Source: Coenobita brevimanus
Lineage: Eukaryota > Arthropoda > Malacostraca > Decapoda > Coenobitidae
NCBI GenBank assembly: GCA_032717465.1
Contig: CM064658.1
Span: forward strand, 3,476,501 to 3,540,500
Reading direction: 5' to 3'
Length of the DNA: 64,000 nt
The first letter of the stretch is position 1, and every line of letters starts with the position of its first letter. The notes under the pieces are model-generated. The model saw only the letters and a program-made list of their open reading frames with translations, was not told the origin of the DNA and searched no databases. A program made the translations under genes and the position numbers. Below are positions 47,831 through 64,000 of this stretch, piece after piece.

Positions 47831-48841
47831 ATGCAAAATCGACTCCGCGTTGCCGAGCGTGCGGGTGTAATAATAATGCGTCTGATTAAAACATGAGACA
47901 AACGCCAAAAGAAAAAAAAAATATGAGAGAAAAAAGCAAATAGCGGTTTGAAGGCAGTGATCAAGTAGAGGCATTTAAGAAGAGAGGGATTGGTGCTAAA
48001 ATGAGTGAGAGAGAGTGATGAAGGGAGGGGAAGAAAGACAGTGATTGAATGATAGTAAAATGCTTTAAAATAATGATGAAGGGGAGTGATGAAAGAAGAA
48101 TTTAGCCTGACGGAGGGAGGGAAGACGAGAAGGAAGGGTGGTGATGAAGGGAAGAGGAAGAGGAGGAAGCAAGAAGGATGGGGGAGTGATTGAAGAAGGA
48201 ATTAGCTTGGAGAGAGGGAAGTGGAGGAGGAAGGGTAGTGATGGAGGGAGGAGGAAGAGGAGGAAGGAAGATGGGTGATGATGGAGGGATGGGGAAAGGA
48301 AGAGGAAGGGTGGTGATGACGGAGGGGGAAGAGGAGAAGGAAAGGTGGTGATGATGGAAGAGGAAGAGGAGGAAGGAGGAAAGGTGGTGGTGAAGGAGGA
48401 GGAAGAGGAGGAAGGAGGAAGGGTGGTGACGGAGGAGGGGGAAGAGGAGGAAGGGTGGTGGTGAAGGAGGGGAAAGAGGAGGAAGGAGGAAGGGTGGTGA
48501 TGGAGGAGGGGGAGGAGGAGGAAGGGTGGTGGTGAAGGAGGAGGAAGGAGGATGATGGAGGGATGGGGAAAGGAGGAGGAGGAAGGGTGATGACGAAGAT
48601 AGCATAAGATGAAGGTGATGAGGGATTGCCTGACGAGAAAAATACAAGAAATCTGACTGGAAGATGGACAGAAGTAGCGGGAGATGAGAGAAAGAATGAG
48701 GAAAGAAATGGGGAAGGAGGAGGGGAAATGAAATCATGGGAGTGGAAGAGAGGCTGTAAAAATGGGAGACAGTTAGAAGTCATGAGGAAAGAATAGAAAG
48801 AGAGGGCGGGAAATATGAATGAAATGGGGACAGAAGAAAAA

Positions 48842-48889
<48 letters not shown>

Positions 48890-49680
48890 AGAAAGGAGTG
48901 GGGGGGGGAATAACGAAATGATGAGAGTTGATGAGAGAGGAAGGAGAGAGAAAATGATGAGGGTGGAAGAGAGGTTGTCACGATAACCGCTGAAGACATT
49001 AAAAGACTGATAAGGAGAGCGCAGGACTTTTAAATGGAAGGCTGCAACAGAGGAATAGCAAATGGACGACTGGATAAAAAATACAAGAGGAGGAAAAGTA
49101 TGATTTAGCGAAGAGAAAAAGGGTAAGGGTGGTGGTGGTGGTTGTGGTGGTGGTGGTGGTGGTGGTAGTGCTGCTGTCGGAGATCATGTAACACGAAGAT
49201 GACAAGGGATTACGTGGAAGAGAAGAGTACAGACAACTTTGAGAGATGGACTGTTAACAACGAGGGAAGGATATGTCTGGAGAAAAGGAAAGAGAAATAA
49301 AACAACGATTGGAAGGGGTAATAAAGCCAGGAAAAATAGTTTGAAGGCATATAAAAAAATAATAAAGGAAGACTGAAGAAAATTTAACTGGGAGACTGGA
49401 AAAAGAGAGAGAGATGGTAAACGACTGGGGGAAAAAAATAAAAAAAAAGATTGATAGACCGATGGGAGATAAGGATGCAGGGCTGTGGTGGTTGGTGGTG
49501 GTTGGTGGTGGTGGTGGTGGTGGTTGTGGTGGTGTAGGAACAAAAGAGAAGACATACAGTAAAATGCTGGGGATGGAAAAGATGGATTTTGTTGTTCATC
49601 ATCTAGTGTCTAGCCAAGCAGACTCGTCAACCGCACTCAAGCAACCTCCCCAACAGGACCGTCCCGTGCAGTGAACCGAG
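46200..49680. other. Gene-poor stretch with GGT and GGA minisatellites
   Basis: A-rich DNA 46390-46620, a GATGGTGGTGGTGAT-type array 46790-47080, (CA)n 47773-47829, a GGAGGAAGGGTGGTGATG-type purine array 48110-48600, (GAT)n 48841-48890, and (GGT)n near 49128-49170 and 49480-49535. The only exon candidate is at 47660-47707. Confidence 0.7.
47660..47707 (-). other. Possible 48-nt micro-exon, minus strand
   Basis: The acceptor TATCTTCACTGCAG and donor CAAG/GTAAGA bound 48 nt that read as 16 open codons (SSLSEKILLKSKSQVK). No partner exon was found; it may be chance. Confidence 0.2.
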
Positions 49681-49689
49681 GGATTAGTG

Positions 49690-49788
49690 TGGACATGGAG
49701 GCGATTTGTTTGTGGCCACCTCTTACGGGATTAAGACGCCTGGCAATATACAGATAGATAGATAGATAGACAGATAGGTATAGATAGA
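49690..49788 (+). mobile_element. LINE 3' end remnant with GATA tail
   Basis: The last ~60 bp of the element (CATGGAGGCGATTTGTTTGT, GGGATTAAGACGCCTGGCA) followed by CAGATAGATAGATAGATAG. Confidence 0.75.
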
Positions 49789-49799
49789 TCAGGCATTCA

Positions 49800-51280
49800 T
49801 GAAATTCACAAGATTTTATTAACATACAAAAAATAAGACTCGATTACCATAGCAATTTTTTTTTTGTTATTTTTATTTTATTTTTTAGTTTTTCTTTTTT
49901 ACTCATAATCCTGAGAAGTTTATTTGTGCAAGTAAAATTTTCTGGCGTTAACTGGAGTAAAAACAGACACGTTGAGGGCAGGTAGGAAGGTAAAGATGAT
50001 GAAAATAGACAGAAAAAAATCAAGGAAATGAACACAGAAGGAGGAAAAATAAAGACAGAAGAGGGGAGACACAAAAATAAAGAAAGAAAGAAGAAAGAGA
50101 AAAGATGGAAGATAGAAAAAATAAAGAAGGGAAACGGAAGACAGAAAAAGTAAAGATAGATTAATAGAAAAAGTAAAGTAGATAGAAAACGTAAAGGGGA
50201 TAGATAGAAAAATTAAAAGGGGGATAGAATAAGTAAAGGGCGATAGACGGAAAAAGTAAGGAAGGTAGACAGATAGTAAAAATAAAGAAGGGAAACAGAA
50301 CACAGCAAATAAAAATGGCAAAGAAGAAAAAAAGATAGAAATAGGTAAGAAGAGAAATAAAGGAAGAAAGAAAGACAGAGAAATGCAAAGGAGATGAAAG
50401 ACTGAAGAAGTAAAGAAGATGAGAAATAAAGGTAAATAAACGATGAAATAAAGACGACAGGAACCAGAACAAGAGTAGCAATAAAGGAAATTTAAAAATG
50501 GATGAGTAATGAGTGTGGCATTATTTTAAGGGGAAAAAAAATGGGTGTGGAAATACGCGTTCATTTTCCTTGACAATGAGGTGGAGTGTGGATGATGATG
50601 GGGATGGTGGTGGTGGTGCGAAAGATGGAGATGGTGGTGGTGGTGATAGTGAATATGATGATGATGATGATGAACGACGTGGTGAAGTGGTGGTGGTGGT
50701 GGTGGTGGTGGTGGTGGTGATTATGATGATGATGAAAGAGGTGGTGGTGGTGGTGGTGATGTGGATGAGGCAATATCTGTAAAGGATGAAGATACTGATG
50801 TGGATGTTAGATAATAAACTGATGGAGTAAAGATATAAAGCTAAAAAACACTAATATGAAAAGAAAAAAATGAAGATAGCACTTTTCTTAATCAAAATTA
50901 TATGAAAAACAAGAAAAAGTGAAAAACAAGAAAAATGACAAGAACGAAACACAAGAAAGGAAAAAATATATATATAGTACTGTAGCCTACAATATACACG
51001 CTACAGCACGATACAGTAATTACAGAAATAAAATGCAACTCATATTTTCCACACAATATATTTTAGAAACGAAGCTAGATTTAATTTTTTTAATATTCCA
51101 AGCATCTAAAATATCACCAACCCTGTACACTTATTGCACAGATATATGGGAATAATTCGTATATATATATGAGAGAAATGAAAAAAAAAAATGATATAAA
51201 CACTGATTTTGTCAACATTCATATTTTTCATGTCACTAAGTACTTTTGTTTTATTTAGGACGCTGTGATGGTGGTGGTGA
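49800..51280. other. A/G-rich low-complexity DNA and (GGT)n
   Basis: AGATAGAAAAAGTAAAG-type degenerate repeats 50050-50460 and GGT/GAT arrays 50597-50765. Otherwise A/T-rich DNA with no coding signal. Confidence 0.7.
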
Positions 51281-51288
51281 TGGTGGTG

Positions 51289-51334
51289 GTGATTTATTTG
51301 TGGCTACCCCTTCCGGAATTAAGATATCTAGCTA
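51289..51334 (+). mobile_element. LINE 3' terminal fragment, very short
   Basis: GATTTATTTGTGGCTACCCC through GGAATTAAGATATCTAGC matches the last ~45 bp of the LINE with several changes. It is followed by (GA)-rich DNA. Confidence 0.5.
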
Positions 51335-51339
51335 GAGAG

Positions 51340-56140
<4,801 letters not shown>

Positions 56141-56269
56141 TGAGTAATGGATGTTCGTGAAACCTCTGGCAAAACTTTGATGTATCGCCCGGCATTGCAA
56201 ACGTCTCATGGGAATCTTGAAAAAAGGGCAAAACTCTTAAGAAATTTTCAGATGCTTTCAGTTCCATTA

Positions 56270-56640
56270 CGCCTCTTCTTTCACTGTATTCATTCTACCT
56301 CCAGACGATTTTATTCAGCTTCGGCGAGACGTTTTTTTGATCTGGAGGGGTTAGATATCGCCTCCTTCAATCTAGCTATGTATATTTATGGTTCTTGCCA
56401 TCTCCAGACGATTTTATCCAGCATGAGCTAAACCCCTACTTGAGACGGGGTTATTGGAGGCCACATCAAACCCCCCCACTCTCAAAAACGTCTCCCCAGG
56501 GTTGAATGAAATCATCTGGAGGTATGCAAGGGTGCGAGGAAGAATGTCGCCACCACGCTGAATAAAATCGTCCGTAGACAGGAAGGGTTCAATTATAGAT
56601 GCGACGTTCTCAGGGTGAAGGGGTTTAAGGGCATTCAGTT
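56270..56640. mobile_element. Nested pair of P1 fold-back elements
   Basis: The outer left arm at 56301-56321 pairs with the outer right at 56556-56573. Inside, 56404-56422 pairs with 56501-56520. It looks like one copy inserted into, or duplicated within, another. Confidence 0.55.
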
Positions 56641-56649
56641 CGATTGACC

Positions 56650-57770
56650 TCTTGAAGGATTTGGTTCTTCTTAAGTCATTCAGCTTTTAGAAGACCTTCA
56701 AAGCTGGATGAATTAAGACATGGGAACAAATTAACATCTTCTACCGCAGCGTAAGTTAAACCTGTGGAGGGTTAATAAAGAGGGGACCCGTGACGAGGGG
56801 GTTGATGAATGCTGCGCCAAACCCCTCCACCTCAGTCCCTTAAAAAAAAAAAAAAAAATCGTCTTGGTGGCACGAAGGAAAATCGTCTCCCCATTTAAGG
56901 ATATCCTCGTTCCAGGTCTCCCTCTTCTCCCCATCCCATCCACCTCCAAAAATGCAAAACACGACACATTCTCCCCCTTTCTCCACCACCACGCCGGAGA
57001 CTGCTAATGTCCTTGTTGCTGTTGTTGTTATGTCTTTGTTGTTGTTGTTGTTATGTCTTTGTTGTTGTTGTTGTTGTTATCGTTGAGGCTGGACCATCTA
57101 AGAGTCGCACTTGGGGAGCGAGGCCAAGGTATTTTTCTTTCCTGGTCTTTGTGTTGGTTACGTTTTACTTGGAATTTTGCGTTGTCTTGTCAATTGTGAT
57201 GTATGAGGGTTAACATTAAAGTATTTGTAGTTATAGATAGATAGATAGACACACAGATAGATGGATGGATAGATAGATAGATAAATTTTGCTCCGAATTC
57301 TCGTCTAACCTGGTTTTGCAGCAATATTTCGTTTGACACGCCTTCCTCAAGGAGAACATCGTCTTGCACAGTTAAGTCCCGCACAGTCTCCCCTTGAACA
57401 CCGTCACGCCTTGCACATAGTCTCCCCTTGCACACAGTCTCCCCTTGCACATAGTCTCCCCTTGCACAGTGTCTCCCCTTGCACATAGTCTCCCCTTGCA
57501 CGCAGTCCCCCCTTGCACACAGTCTCCCTTGCACGTAGTCTCGCCTTGCATAAATTCGCTTTCAAGATTAAGGTCTCCTGTTTTTTCTTCAGTGATAATG
57601 AGAAATTGATACACAGCCCAGATAACGTTAATTAATCCTTATCTAAGAGGTATGTTTATCTAGGAGGGGTATATTGTCTTTCCCTGTTCTGTCTGTTTTA
57701 GTTTTTACCGTGTTTGTTTAGTCGGTACCCTGTTTTGGTGTGTTTTTTAACGTGTTTGTTGTGTTACTTG
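56650..57770. other. Spacer with TTG-type repeat and a 16-bp array
   Basis: Poly-A 56840-56856, (GTT)n near 57010-57080, a GATA tract 57234-57282, and a 16-bp array 57365-57550 (unit CTTGCACATAGTCTCC, about ten copies). Frames across the array are open only because of the repeat. Confidence 0.75.
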
Positions 57771-57777
57771 ACTTCTC

Positions 57778-57778
<1 letters not shown>

Positions 57779-57845
<67 letters not shown>
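57779..57845. repeat. (GA)n microsatellite
   Basis: About 67 bp of GA without interruption. Confidence 0.95.
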
Positions 57846-57851
<6 letters not shown>

Positions 57852-58059
57852 ATAGGAGCTTATTCGATGTTGACACTTTCGCAAAAAAAAAAAAAAAAAA
57901 TGGAATGAATAATGGATGGATGGATGAACGAATTTAATAAGACGGAACCAAATCCCACACTTCCTCCACCCCCCCCCAAAAAAAAAAAATACACAAGAAG
58001 AAAAAAAACAAAAACAAAATACCACATACATATAAACAAATCATCCTCGCCAGGTCGTA

Positions 58060-58305
58060 ATTCTGTCGTATGATCGAGGTCGTAAGTCGTATGATCGAGG
58101 TCGTAAGTCGTATGATCGAGGTCGTAAGTCTGATCGAGGTCGTAAGTCTGATCGAGGTCGTAAGTCTGATCGAGGTCGTAAGTCTGATCGAGGTCGTAAG
58201 TCTGATCGAGGTCGTAGGTCTGATCGAGGTCGTAAATCTGATCGAGGTCGTAAGTCTGATCGAGGTCGTAAGTCTGATCGAGGTCGTAAGTCGTATGATC
58301 GAGGA
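58060..58305. repeat. 18-bp tandem array (GATCGAGGTCGTAAGTCT)
   Basis: About thirteen copies. Three at the left edge and one at the right are 21-bp variants with an extra GTA. Both strands stay open in several frames (for example DLDQTY on the minus strand), which is a property of the unit, so no gene is called. Confidence 0.9.
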
Positions 58306-58319
58306 CGCAAAAAAAAAAA

Positions 58320-58618
58320 AAAAAAGACAAACGAAATTTTTTACCTGTCGCCAAAGTTCCACGGAAATGTCAAAAATATTCATGTTTTTCTTGACACCTG
58401 TACGAAAAATTTTACACCTTCCTCTTCATACCTTGCTGACTTTGCTGAGGAAAAATCTGCTGAGTCTGTCTGCCAAAATAGATATATATATATATGTATT
58501 TTTCAAGTTTTTATTTCTATTTTATTATTATTATCATTATTATTATTATTATTATTATTATTGTTTGGTTAATGGGAGGGTGAATTCTTAGTGCCAGTTT
58601 ATTACGTGACTGAGGATT

Positions 58619-58693
<75 letters not shown>

Positions 58694-58752
58694 TCCCTCT
58701 TACCTATTCAACCACCAAGACTCAGACTCCAAGAAGCGAGTGTCAAAGCTCC

Positions 58753-58799
<47 letters not shown>

Positions 58800-60900
58800 C
58801 CGAGAGGGTATTTGCTAACAAGACGAAGAAAGAAGTATTCGGAGAAAGGTAAGAAAGAACAGGAGAGAATGAGAGGAAGGAGAAGAAAAAGGAAGATGCG
58901 AGGGAAAAGAGTGAGAGAGGAGGAGGAGGAGGAGGAGGAGGAGGAGGAGGAGGAGGAGGGGGAGGAGGGGGAGGAGGAGGAGGAGGAGGAGGAGGAGGAG
59001 GAGGAGGGGGAAACACATAAGAGAGGGAAGAAAGAAAAAACATTGAAGAACAGGATGAAAAAATAAAATTAACAGACACGACGAGAGGAAAGAGGGAGAA
59101 GAGGGAAGGATGAGCCAAGTAAAGGAATAACGCAATGAAGTGAAATAAACCAAAGGAATAAAATGAAAAAAATAAGATAGAAAAAATAAAGGAAGGCAGG
59201 AAAGGAAGGAGGAGGAGGAGTTGGGAAAAGAATTACTGAGAAAGCAAAGATTTGGTGAAAGAGGAAAGAATTGGAGGAAGACGAGGAGAAGGAAGAGATG
59301 AGAGTAACGGAGGAAGAGGAAAGAGGGAAGAAGTAAGAAGGGGAAGAGTGAAGGAAAAATTGTTGGGGGAATGAAGACACGAGATTATATAAAAAGAGGA
59401 GGAGGAGGAGGAGGAGGAGGAGGAGGAGATGGGAGAGACAGAGATGATGAGGGAGAGAGAAGGGGTGGGGGACGAGAAAAGCGGAATTTAAGGAAATAAA
59501 AAGGAAAAAGAAAAGAATTGAGAAAAGAAATGACTTAAGTCTGATGGAATAATCAGCCTCTCCAGGAAGACTCAGTGATTTTACCCGTGTCTTGAAGCGC
59601 CAGGTAAAGGAGAATATCGCGGGCTTAATCAGGTGTGCATCCTTAATGTTCTAACTGCTTTTATTTTCCTCAGTATCTTTGTTAAGGTGTCATAAGCAAA
59701 ATGATTCAATTAGGAAGAGGTGTTAGGGGGAGGGACTTACTTTTATGGCGAGAATTAGGGCCCTGAAGTTCCCGCATCCATCAACATTTCAAGAACAATT
59801 ATTAAAGGTAAGTCTCTCCCTGGACGCCCTATCACACTCGCTCATATAACCTGCTGTGTTGTTTCAGTGAGCGGAAAGTTTGGAACAAGTCCTTTCCAAC
59901 TTAAGATAAATCCACACACACACTCGAGAAACTGCGGGACAATGAGAGAGGGGAGTGGGGAGAAGAGGAAGAGAGGTTGGGGAGTGGGGAGCAGTGGGTG
60001 AGAGGTTGGGGAGTGGGGAGCAGTGGGTGAGAGGCTGGGGAGTGGGGAGAAGAAGGAGAGAGGTTGGGGAGTGAGGGAGAAAGGTTGGAGTGTGGGGGGA
60101 GGAGGAAGGGTGAGAGGAAGAAAGAGGAAAAGAATAGAGAGGAGAAAAAGGAATGGGCTGAGAAGAGGTAGGGAGGGAGAGTAGGAATAGAGGTGAGAAG
60201 AGGTAGAGAGGCTGGAGAGTGAGGGAGGAAAGGAGGAGAAGAGAGTGGGGAGGAGACAAAGATGAGGGGGAAACAGAGGAAAGAAGAGGGGAGAGAAAGG
60301 AAGGGGAAGGAGACAGTGTGGAGGGGAGAAGGGGGAGAGAGGTTGGAGAGGGGGGAGAAAGGGAGGGGAAGGATGTAGTGTGGAGGAGAGAAGGGCGAGG
60401 AGACGGAGAAGAAAGGGGGAGGAAAGGAAACAGAAATGACACTGAGGAGGAAAGGGCCACGAATAAGTACAGTGAAAAGGAAATAAACACAATATCGTCT
60501 TAATCTACCATTCAGCTCCGTGAAATAAGCTGCGATGGAACAAAAATCAGGGCCAAGTTCGTGTGCAATAGGCTGCAATGGGACGAAAATCAGGGCCAAG
60601 TTGGTGTGAAAGGACCTTATTTTGTGTGTAAAGTGACCAGCTCTGCGTGGGAGGGTTGCACCGCCCCACTGCTGAGAGTGTTGCGCTGAGATAAGGAGTT
60701 AAGGAAAGCACAAATCATGTCTCTGGAGCATTTTTCTGGCCGGTAGTGGGCATTGTGTGGGTGTGGGGTGGGTGTGGAGGGGTGTGGGTGTGGGTGCCGG
60801 GGGGGAAGGCTTGGAAAGTGGGTGCTAAATTATAGACATGAAAATCGTGTGTGGGTGGGACTGACCTTGGTGTGATGATTTTCGTTTGTTTTCGAGTTTA
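58320..60900. other. Gene-poor stretch: (CA)n, (GT)n, (GGA)n and purine-rich arrays
   Basis: (ATT)n 58527-58563, (CA)n 58624-58692, (GT)n 58757-58793, (GGA)n 58918-59009 and 59397-59428, purine-rich to 59520, a P2 fragment at 59708-59728, and an array of about 29-37-bp GAGAGGTTGGGGAGTGGGGA units 59945-60090 in purine-rich DNA to 60440. No exon was recognised. Confidence 0.75.
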
Positions 60901-60906
60901 TTAAAC

Positions 60907-61014
<108 letters not shown>

Positions 61015-61249
61015 GACGAACCCCTTCAGCACGAGATTTCTTTCCTAATCTAAAAATAAATAAAAGAAAATCAAGTGTAGAAAACATAAAGAAAGAAAAT
61101 GATGTAAGAAAAAAGTGAAAAAAAAAAAGAAAAAAGAAAACTAGATGGATTAAGGAGAGGTGTGGTGAAGGGTGTTAAATGCCTTGTGTGGTGAGAGCCT
61201 GTGTCCACTAATTAGTTTAATGAGGTGGTGATATCAGCAACAAGGCTAA

Positions 61250-61378
61250 ATTACACTGACACCCATCCACCACTACACCACACCACACTGACACCCATCC
61301 ACCACTACACCACACCACACGACACCCATACATCACTACACCACACCACACGACACCTATACACTACATCACACTACA

Positions 61379-61421
<43 letters not shown>

Positions 61422-62655
61422 AAAACAAACTCAAACGTAAAAGCGAATGAGAGTTAACTTATAAATCATTGCCGTCTCCCTCCCACCTCCCATGTCTTCT
61501 CCCCAAACTTTTCTCTCCCCAGCCCTTCTCCTTCTTCCTACTTCCTTTCTCTCCCCTCTCCCTTCTCCTCTTCCCTTCTACCTCTTTCCTCCTCCTCTCC
61601 TTCCCTCCTTTTCTCTCCAATCCTTCTCTCCCCAACCTATCTCCTCCCCCACCTCCCACCCCCTAACCCTTTCCTCAGCTCACCCTACACCTTGGCAACC
61701 CTCCATCATCATCTCTCCTCTCTTTTCCCTCTCCCCCCTCCCCTCCCTCCTCTCTCCTACCCCCCTCTTCCCTTTCCTCACCTTCTCCCCTCCTCTTTTC
61801 TTTCCTGTCTTCCGTTCACTCTCTTCTCTCTATTTCCCTTTTCCCCCATCATCTTTTTCCTCGTCTCCCTCTACCCCTGTTCTCCTCTCTCCTCTTTTCC
61901 CCTTCCTTCCTACCTTCTCTCTCCTTATTCCTCCCTCCTCTCCTCTCTTCTCTCCTCCCTTCTCTCCCTTCATCTCTTTTCCTATTCCCTTTCCTCCCTT
62001 CGTCTTTTTCCTCTTCTCCCCCTCCCTCTCAACCATCCATCCATCCTTTTTTCCCTATCTTTCCCTACCCATCCTTCCCTTCCTCCCACATTCATCCTTC
62101 CCTCCCCCTTCCTTCCTCTTCCCACCTTACCTTCCCTCCCTTTCTCCTCCCACCCATCCTTCCCTCCCTTTCTAACCCCACACACCCATCCACCCACTCT
62201 CAGATCAACCCATGAATCTGCCAAAGGTCTAATTCCACCCATTCATCTCTGCAAGGCCATTACTAGGTACTGAAGCAGTGTGCCTGGTAATGGCGAATTT
62301 TCCACACCATAAAACATTGACTGATACACCGAGTTTTATGTAAGTTTACCCTTGAAGGTGAAACTCGAGAATATAAGGCGATGGTGGAGAGTAACAGCTT
62401 CATGCAGTGCTAATAATAATAATAATAATAATAATAAAGATATTACAAATATTTCCACTGCCACCACTAAAATGATTCATGATTATCCTAAATGCTGAAA
62501 ATTCTTGCACATCAGAATTACCTTTAAATATCCAGTACAGGTAATTACTCAGGTGTATTTAATTAAAAGTAAAGGTATGGGGGGAGGTAAATCAAGAATG
62601 GGTTAGTGAAGGAATATAAGAACAGGATTTGAAGTCACTGGCGGTTTTTGAGCTG

Positions 62656-62700
<45 letters not shown>

Positions 62701-62763
62701 TTTCATATATACCTACACGAATACTTTCACACAAGCATACATAAGCAACCACATGCGCAAAAT

Positions 62764-62795
<32 letters not shown>

Positions 62796-63030
62796 ACCCC
62801 TAATCACCCCAGCCTCCAAGACCACCCAATTATCAACTCGTTAAACTGTCCACTAGTGCCAGGGGTAGTTACCATGATTTAATGTGACCTTGACCTGCCT
62901 AAATATTGCTTGTGAGGTCGAATTGGTCTGGTTTAGTGGCGATCATGTGTAGTTAGTATTAGTTTTAAGTTACGTAAATATTGGTTTAACTTCAGTATTA
63001 GGTTATGTGTAGTTAGGATTGGGTTTAGTA
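61250..63030. other. Minisatellite and C/T-rich stretch without a gene
   Basis: A 33-bp-like array of ACACCCATCCACCACTACAC 61255-61375, (CA)n 61379-61419, C/T-rich DNA 61465-62200, (TAA)n 62411-62437, (CA)n 62660-62698 and (CT)n near 62768-62796. Confidence 0.75.
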
Positions 63031-63034
63031 GTCA

Positions 63035-63316
63035 GGGTCTGTGATTTATTTGTCTTATTTGGACTATGGACATGTGGAGAGGATGGAGAGTGAGAGACTG
63101 ACGAGGAGAGTGTATGTGAGTGAGGTGGAGGGGGGGAGAAGGAGTGGTAGGCCAAGGATGAGATGGAGGGATGGAGTGGAGAGGTATATGAGAGAGGGAG
63201 GTGTGAGCTGGGAGCAGGGCAATGAAATGGCGGGGGACAGGGCGACATGGAGGCGATTAGTTTGTGGCTACCCCTTACGGGATTAAGGCGTCTGGCAACA
63301 GATAGACAGATAGAGA
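63035..63316 (+). mobile_element. Non-LTR retrotransposon 3' end (best copy), with C-terminal ORF
   Basis: The frame 63041-63286 reads GHVERMESERLTRRVYVSEV, then a basic GRPRMRWRD motif, WEQGNEMAGDRATWRRLVCG and a stop. GHVERM and GRPR.RW.D are familiar from the C-terminal tail of LINE reverse-transcriptase ORFs. The reverse transcriptase domain itself is absent, so the copy is 5'-truncated. It ends ATTAAGGCGTCTGGC with a short GATAGACAGATAG tail. Six other fragments in the window share this end. The clade was not assigned. Confidence 0.7.
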
Positions 63317-63409
63317 ATGGTATCTTTTCGTAGTCTGGATGTAGGCCTAATGGTGACTTTGTAGAGGTACCAAATTGAGTTTTCTTCGTCTATCTCTTTC
63401 CTGCCTCTG

Positions 63410-63610
63410 TCTTTCCTTATTCTTCCAGGCCCCCCTCTTTCTTGCCCACTTTCATTCTTCCCTTCATTTTTCCTCCTCTTCGTGTTTCTTCCTCCTCCTT
63501 TCCTCCTTCCTCCAAATATTCTTCCTCCTCGTTTCCTTCCCTCCCTCTTTACCCCTCTCCCTCCTACCCTCCTCCTTCCCCTCCTCCTTTCCCTCCCTTC
63601 CCTCCATTCC
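63410..63610. repeat. C/T-rich low-complexity DNA
   Basis: A pyrimidine-rich block of TTCCTCC and CCTTCC words just before the terminal array. No gene. Confidence 0.7.
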
Positions 63611-63674
63611 AACGAGTTACCGACGTGTTTGGCCGCCCGAGATCACTTCTAAAACTCAGCAAATAGCCGCAAAA

Positions 63675-64000
63675 AGTGGCCCAAAAAACGTTCCAGCCAA
63701 AAACGTTCCAGCCAAAAACGTTCCAGTCAAAAACGTTCCAGCCAAAAACGTTCCAGCCAAAAAACGTTCAAGACAAAAAACGTTCAAGACAAAAAAGGTT
63801 CAAGACAAAAAACGTTCAAGACAAAAAACGTTCAAGACAAAAAACGTTCAAGACAAAAAACGTTCAAGACAAAAAACGTTCAAGACAAAAAACGTTCAAG
63901 ACAAAAAACGTTCAAGACAAAAAACGTTCAAGCCAAAAAACGTTCAAGCCAAAAAAACGTTCAAGCCAAAAAACACTCCAGACAAAAACGTTTCAGCCAA
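63675..64000. repeat. 15-18-bp tandem array reaching the window edge
   Basis: About twenty units of the type AAAAAACGTTCAAGAC, with earlier and later units reading CCAGCC or CAAGCC. The array is cut by the window end, so its full length is unknown. Confidence 0.9.

Noticed and set aside
58708..59118. Poly-Pro / poly-Glu frames over (GGA)n
   Set aside because: A pure trinucleotide tract gives homopolymer peptides in every frame.

Overview
The window looks like nuclear DNA of an arthropod, most likely a decapod crustacean. The reasons are a class A receptor exon matching arthropod tachykinin receptors, GT-AG introns with short exons, TATA/Inr core promoters, and extreme density of (CA)n, (GA)n and (GAT)n microsatellites with truncated retroelements. 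The species assignment is inference. Nothing indicates bacterial, viral or organellar DNA, and no CRISPR array, rRNA or IS element was seen.

Region 1 (1-21,000) carries four gene models, all assembled here by eye from ORFs and splice signals. Gene 1 (+, exons 438-440 and 2303-5872) encodes a secreted-looking protein of about 1,190 residues built on a 45-unit octapeptide array (consensus GSG[IV]PPIP). Gene 2 (+, 7115-9246) encodes a Pro/Ser-rich secreted-looking protein of about 267 residues. Gene 3 (+, 11998-14569, three exons) encodes a 366-residue protein with a signal peptide, a dibasic cleavage site and degenerate G/T/P repeats. Gene 4 (-, 20801 down to 16868) encodes a signal peptide, a PPYQ-rich segment and a series of Gly/Ala/Ser-rich exons, all phase 1 at both ends. 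Genes 1, 2 and 4 share an unusual layout in which the first coding exon is only the ATG, followed by a phase-0 intron. Secretion plus low-complexity Pro/Gly repeats suggests extracellular matrix or cuticle proteins, but no known domain was recognised, so the function is open.

Region 2 (21,000-43,900) is gene-poor. It holds tandem and simple repeats, fold-back elements, LINE 3' ends and a 205-bp inverted duplication. Region 3 has one confident exon (43960-44468): the start of a tachykinin-type GPCR, from the initiator Met through TM3, with the exon ending inside the DRY motif. Region 4 (44,469-64,000) should be intron or intergenic sequence. It is dominated by microsatellites, minisatellites and truncated repeats, and no later receptor exon was recognised.

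Most long ORFs here are artefacts of stop-free simple repeats and were left out. Splice joins, signal peptides and repeat families are read by eye; transcript data would decide them.
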